From an uncultured Bacteroidota bacterium (GTDB taxonomy: Bacteria > Bacteroidota > Bacteroidia > Chitinophagales > S012-47): 5,216 nucleotides of DNA. Position numbers and translations under genes: made by a program. The DNA lies in assembly GCA_913062655.1 (NCBI GenBank), contig CAJXXO010000206.1:1-5216 (forward strand). The letters are read 5' to 3'. The notes beneath the pieces were generated by a model. The model searched no databases. It saw only the letters and a list, made by a program, of their open reading frames with translations, and was not told where the DNA came from. Below are positions 4,721 through 5,216 of this stretch, in pieces. Position 1 is the stretch's first letter. Each line of letters begins with the position of its first letter.

Positions 4721-5216
4721 ATGAAAAATGTAATTGTATTAACGGTCATAGCATTTTGTATGACATGTGATGTGTTTGCTCAAGAGTTATCAGTAAAGGA
4801 TTCAAATACTGAACTGAGCAAGGATGCCGAAAAATCCGCTAAGAAAGGCGAGTTGAACTACATGGGCGCCTATTGGAATAGTGACCAAACGGAGATGTAC
4901 AGTTTCTATTTGTACACACCCAAAAAAGGCCCTTTGATGATGGATGTAGCCATTTTCGATAATGCAGGAAACTTCAAGGAGCTTCGTTCAGATGAGTTTA
5001 CTGCAGAAAACCTGTTCAACCGATCGAACCATCAGACCAAGTTGCAGATGATCACATATATGATCAATGCGTTGTTCAAAAACGGCAAAACGGCAGAGTC
5101 GTTAGAATGGGTGGAACTGCTTCGTGAAGGGATGGAGGCGTACGACCGTTTGCACTACGATCGGTTCCTGTTCTTCTATTACAATTCATTGGTAATCAAT
5201 TATTCCAAGATCGATA
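4721..5216 (+). CDS. Secreted helix-rich protein, N-terminal part (3' end outside window)
   Basis: From the ATG at 4721 the frame is open to the right edge, giving 165 residues. AGGA lies 5-8 bases upstream as a possible ribosome binding site. Residues 1-20 are a Sec signal peptide (MKNVIVLTVIAFCMTCDVFA, cleavage likely before QEL). The two Cys in it do not form a convincing lipobox. Residues 21-45 are charged and probably disordered (KDSNTELSKDAEKSAKKGEL). Residues 58-80 look like beta strands (MYSFYLYTPKKGPLMMDVAI). Residues 105-165 look like paired amphipathic helices (LQMITYMINALFKNGKTAES, then WVELLREGMEAYDRLHYD), reminiscent of tetratricopeptide repeats, but too little is visible to name a family. 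It follows the exported-protein gene after 124 bp and a hairpin, so it is probably a separate unit. TACCTAA at 4695-4701 is a lone copy of the RR1-associated heptamer. Confidence 0.82.
   Translation, partial: MKNVIVLTVIAFCMTCDVFAQELSVKDSNTELSKDAEKSAKKGELNYMGAYWNSDQTEMYSFYLYTPKKGPLMMDVAIFDNAGNFKELRSDEFTAENLFNRSNHQTKLQMITYMINALFKNGKTAESLEWVELLREGMEAYDRLHYDRFLFFYYNSLVINYSKID

Overview
The window looks like part of a chromosome from a Bacteroidota bacterium, most likely a Cytophagales-type marine or soil lineage. This rests on the histidine-kinase style (LDEVVKDLN linker, NLISNAIKYR N-box), small beta-barrel outer-membrane proteins with Sec signal peptides, TAnnTTTG-like -7 elements, and few clear Shine-Dalgarno sequences. 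It holds six genes plus a seventh cut by the right edge. There are no RNA genes, insertion sequences or CRISPR arrays.

Left part (1-1362): the C-terminal half of a sensor histidine kinase enters from the left edge. A NarL/FixJ-type response regulator (RR1) follows on the same strand. A perfect 7-2-7 inverted repeat (TACCTAA-AA-TTAGGTA) directly abuts the RR1 stop codon. A diverged copy of the same stretch lies between the kinase and RR1, where RR1's promoter should be.

Middle (1363-2880): a trmH tRNA 2'-O-methyltransferase gene on the minus strand is divergent from a small outer-membrane beta-barrel gene on the plus strand. The latter ends at a strong intrinsic terminator placed before the convergent RR2 gene.

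Right part (2872-5216): a second NarL/FixJ-type response regulator (RR2, minus strand) is divergent from an unrecognised exported, probably beta-barrel, protein. The roughly 165-bp divergent promoter region carries two near-identical 7-2-7 palindromes (TAGGGCA-WT-TGCCCTA), arranged as mirror images. Each lies 31.5 bp from a weak -7-like element and about 55-58 bp from a start codon. This is the most interesting part of the window: it looks like a self-contained circuit in which a LuxR-HTH regulator controls both itself and an envelope protein. After the envelope gene comes a long imperfect hairpin (4608-4656), then the start of a secreted, helix-rich protein cut by the right edge.

The common theme is two-component signalling with regulator-specific palindromes beside each regulator gene and envelope proteins as the probable outputs. 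The operator and promoter assignments are inferences from sequence pattern, not tested facts.
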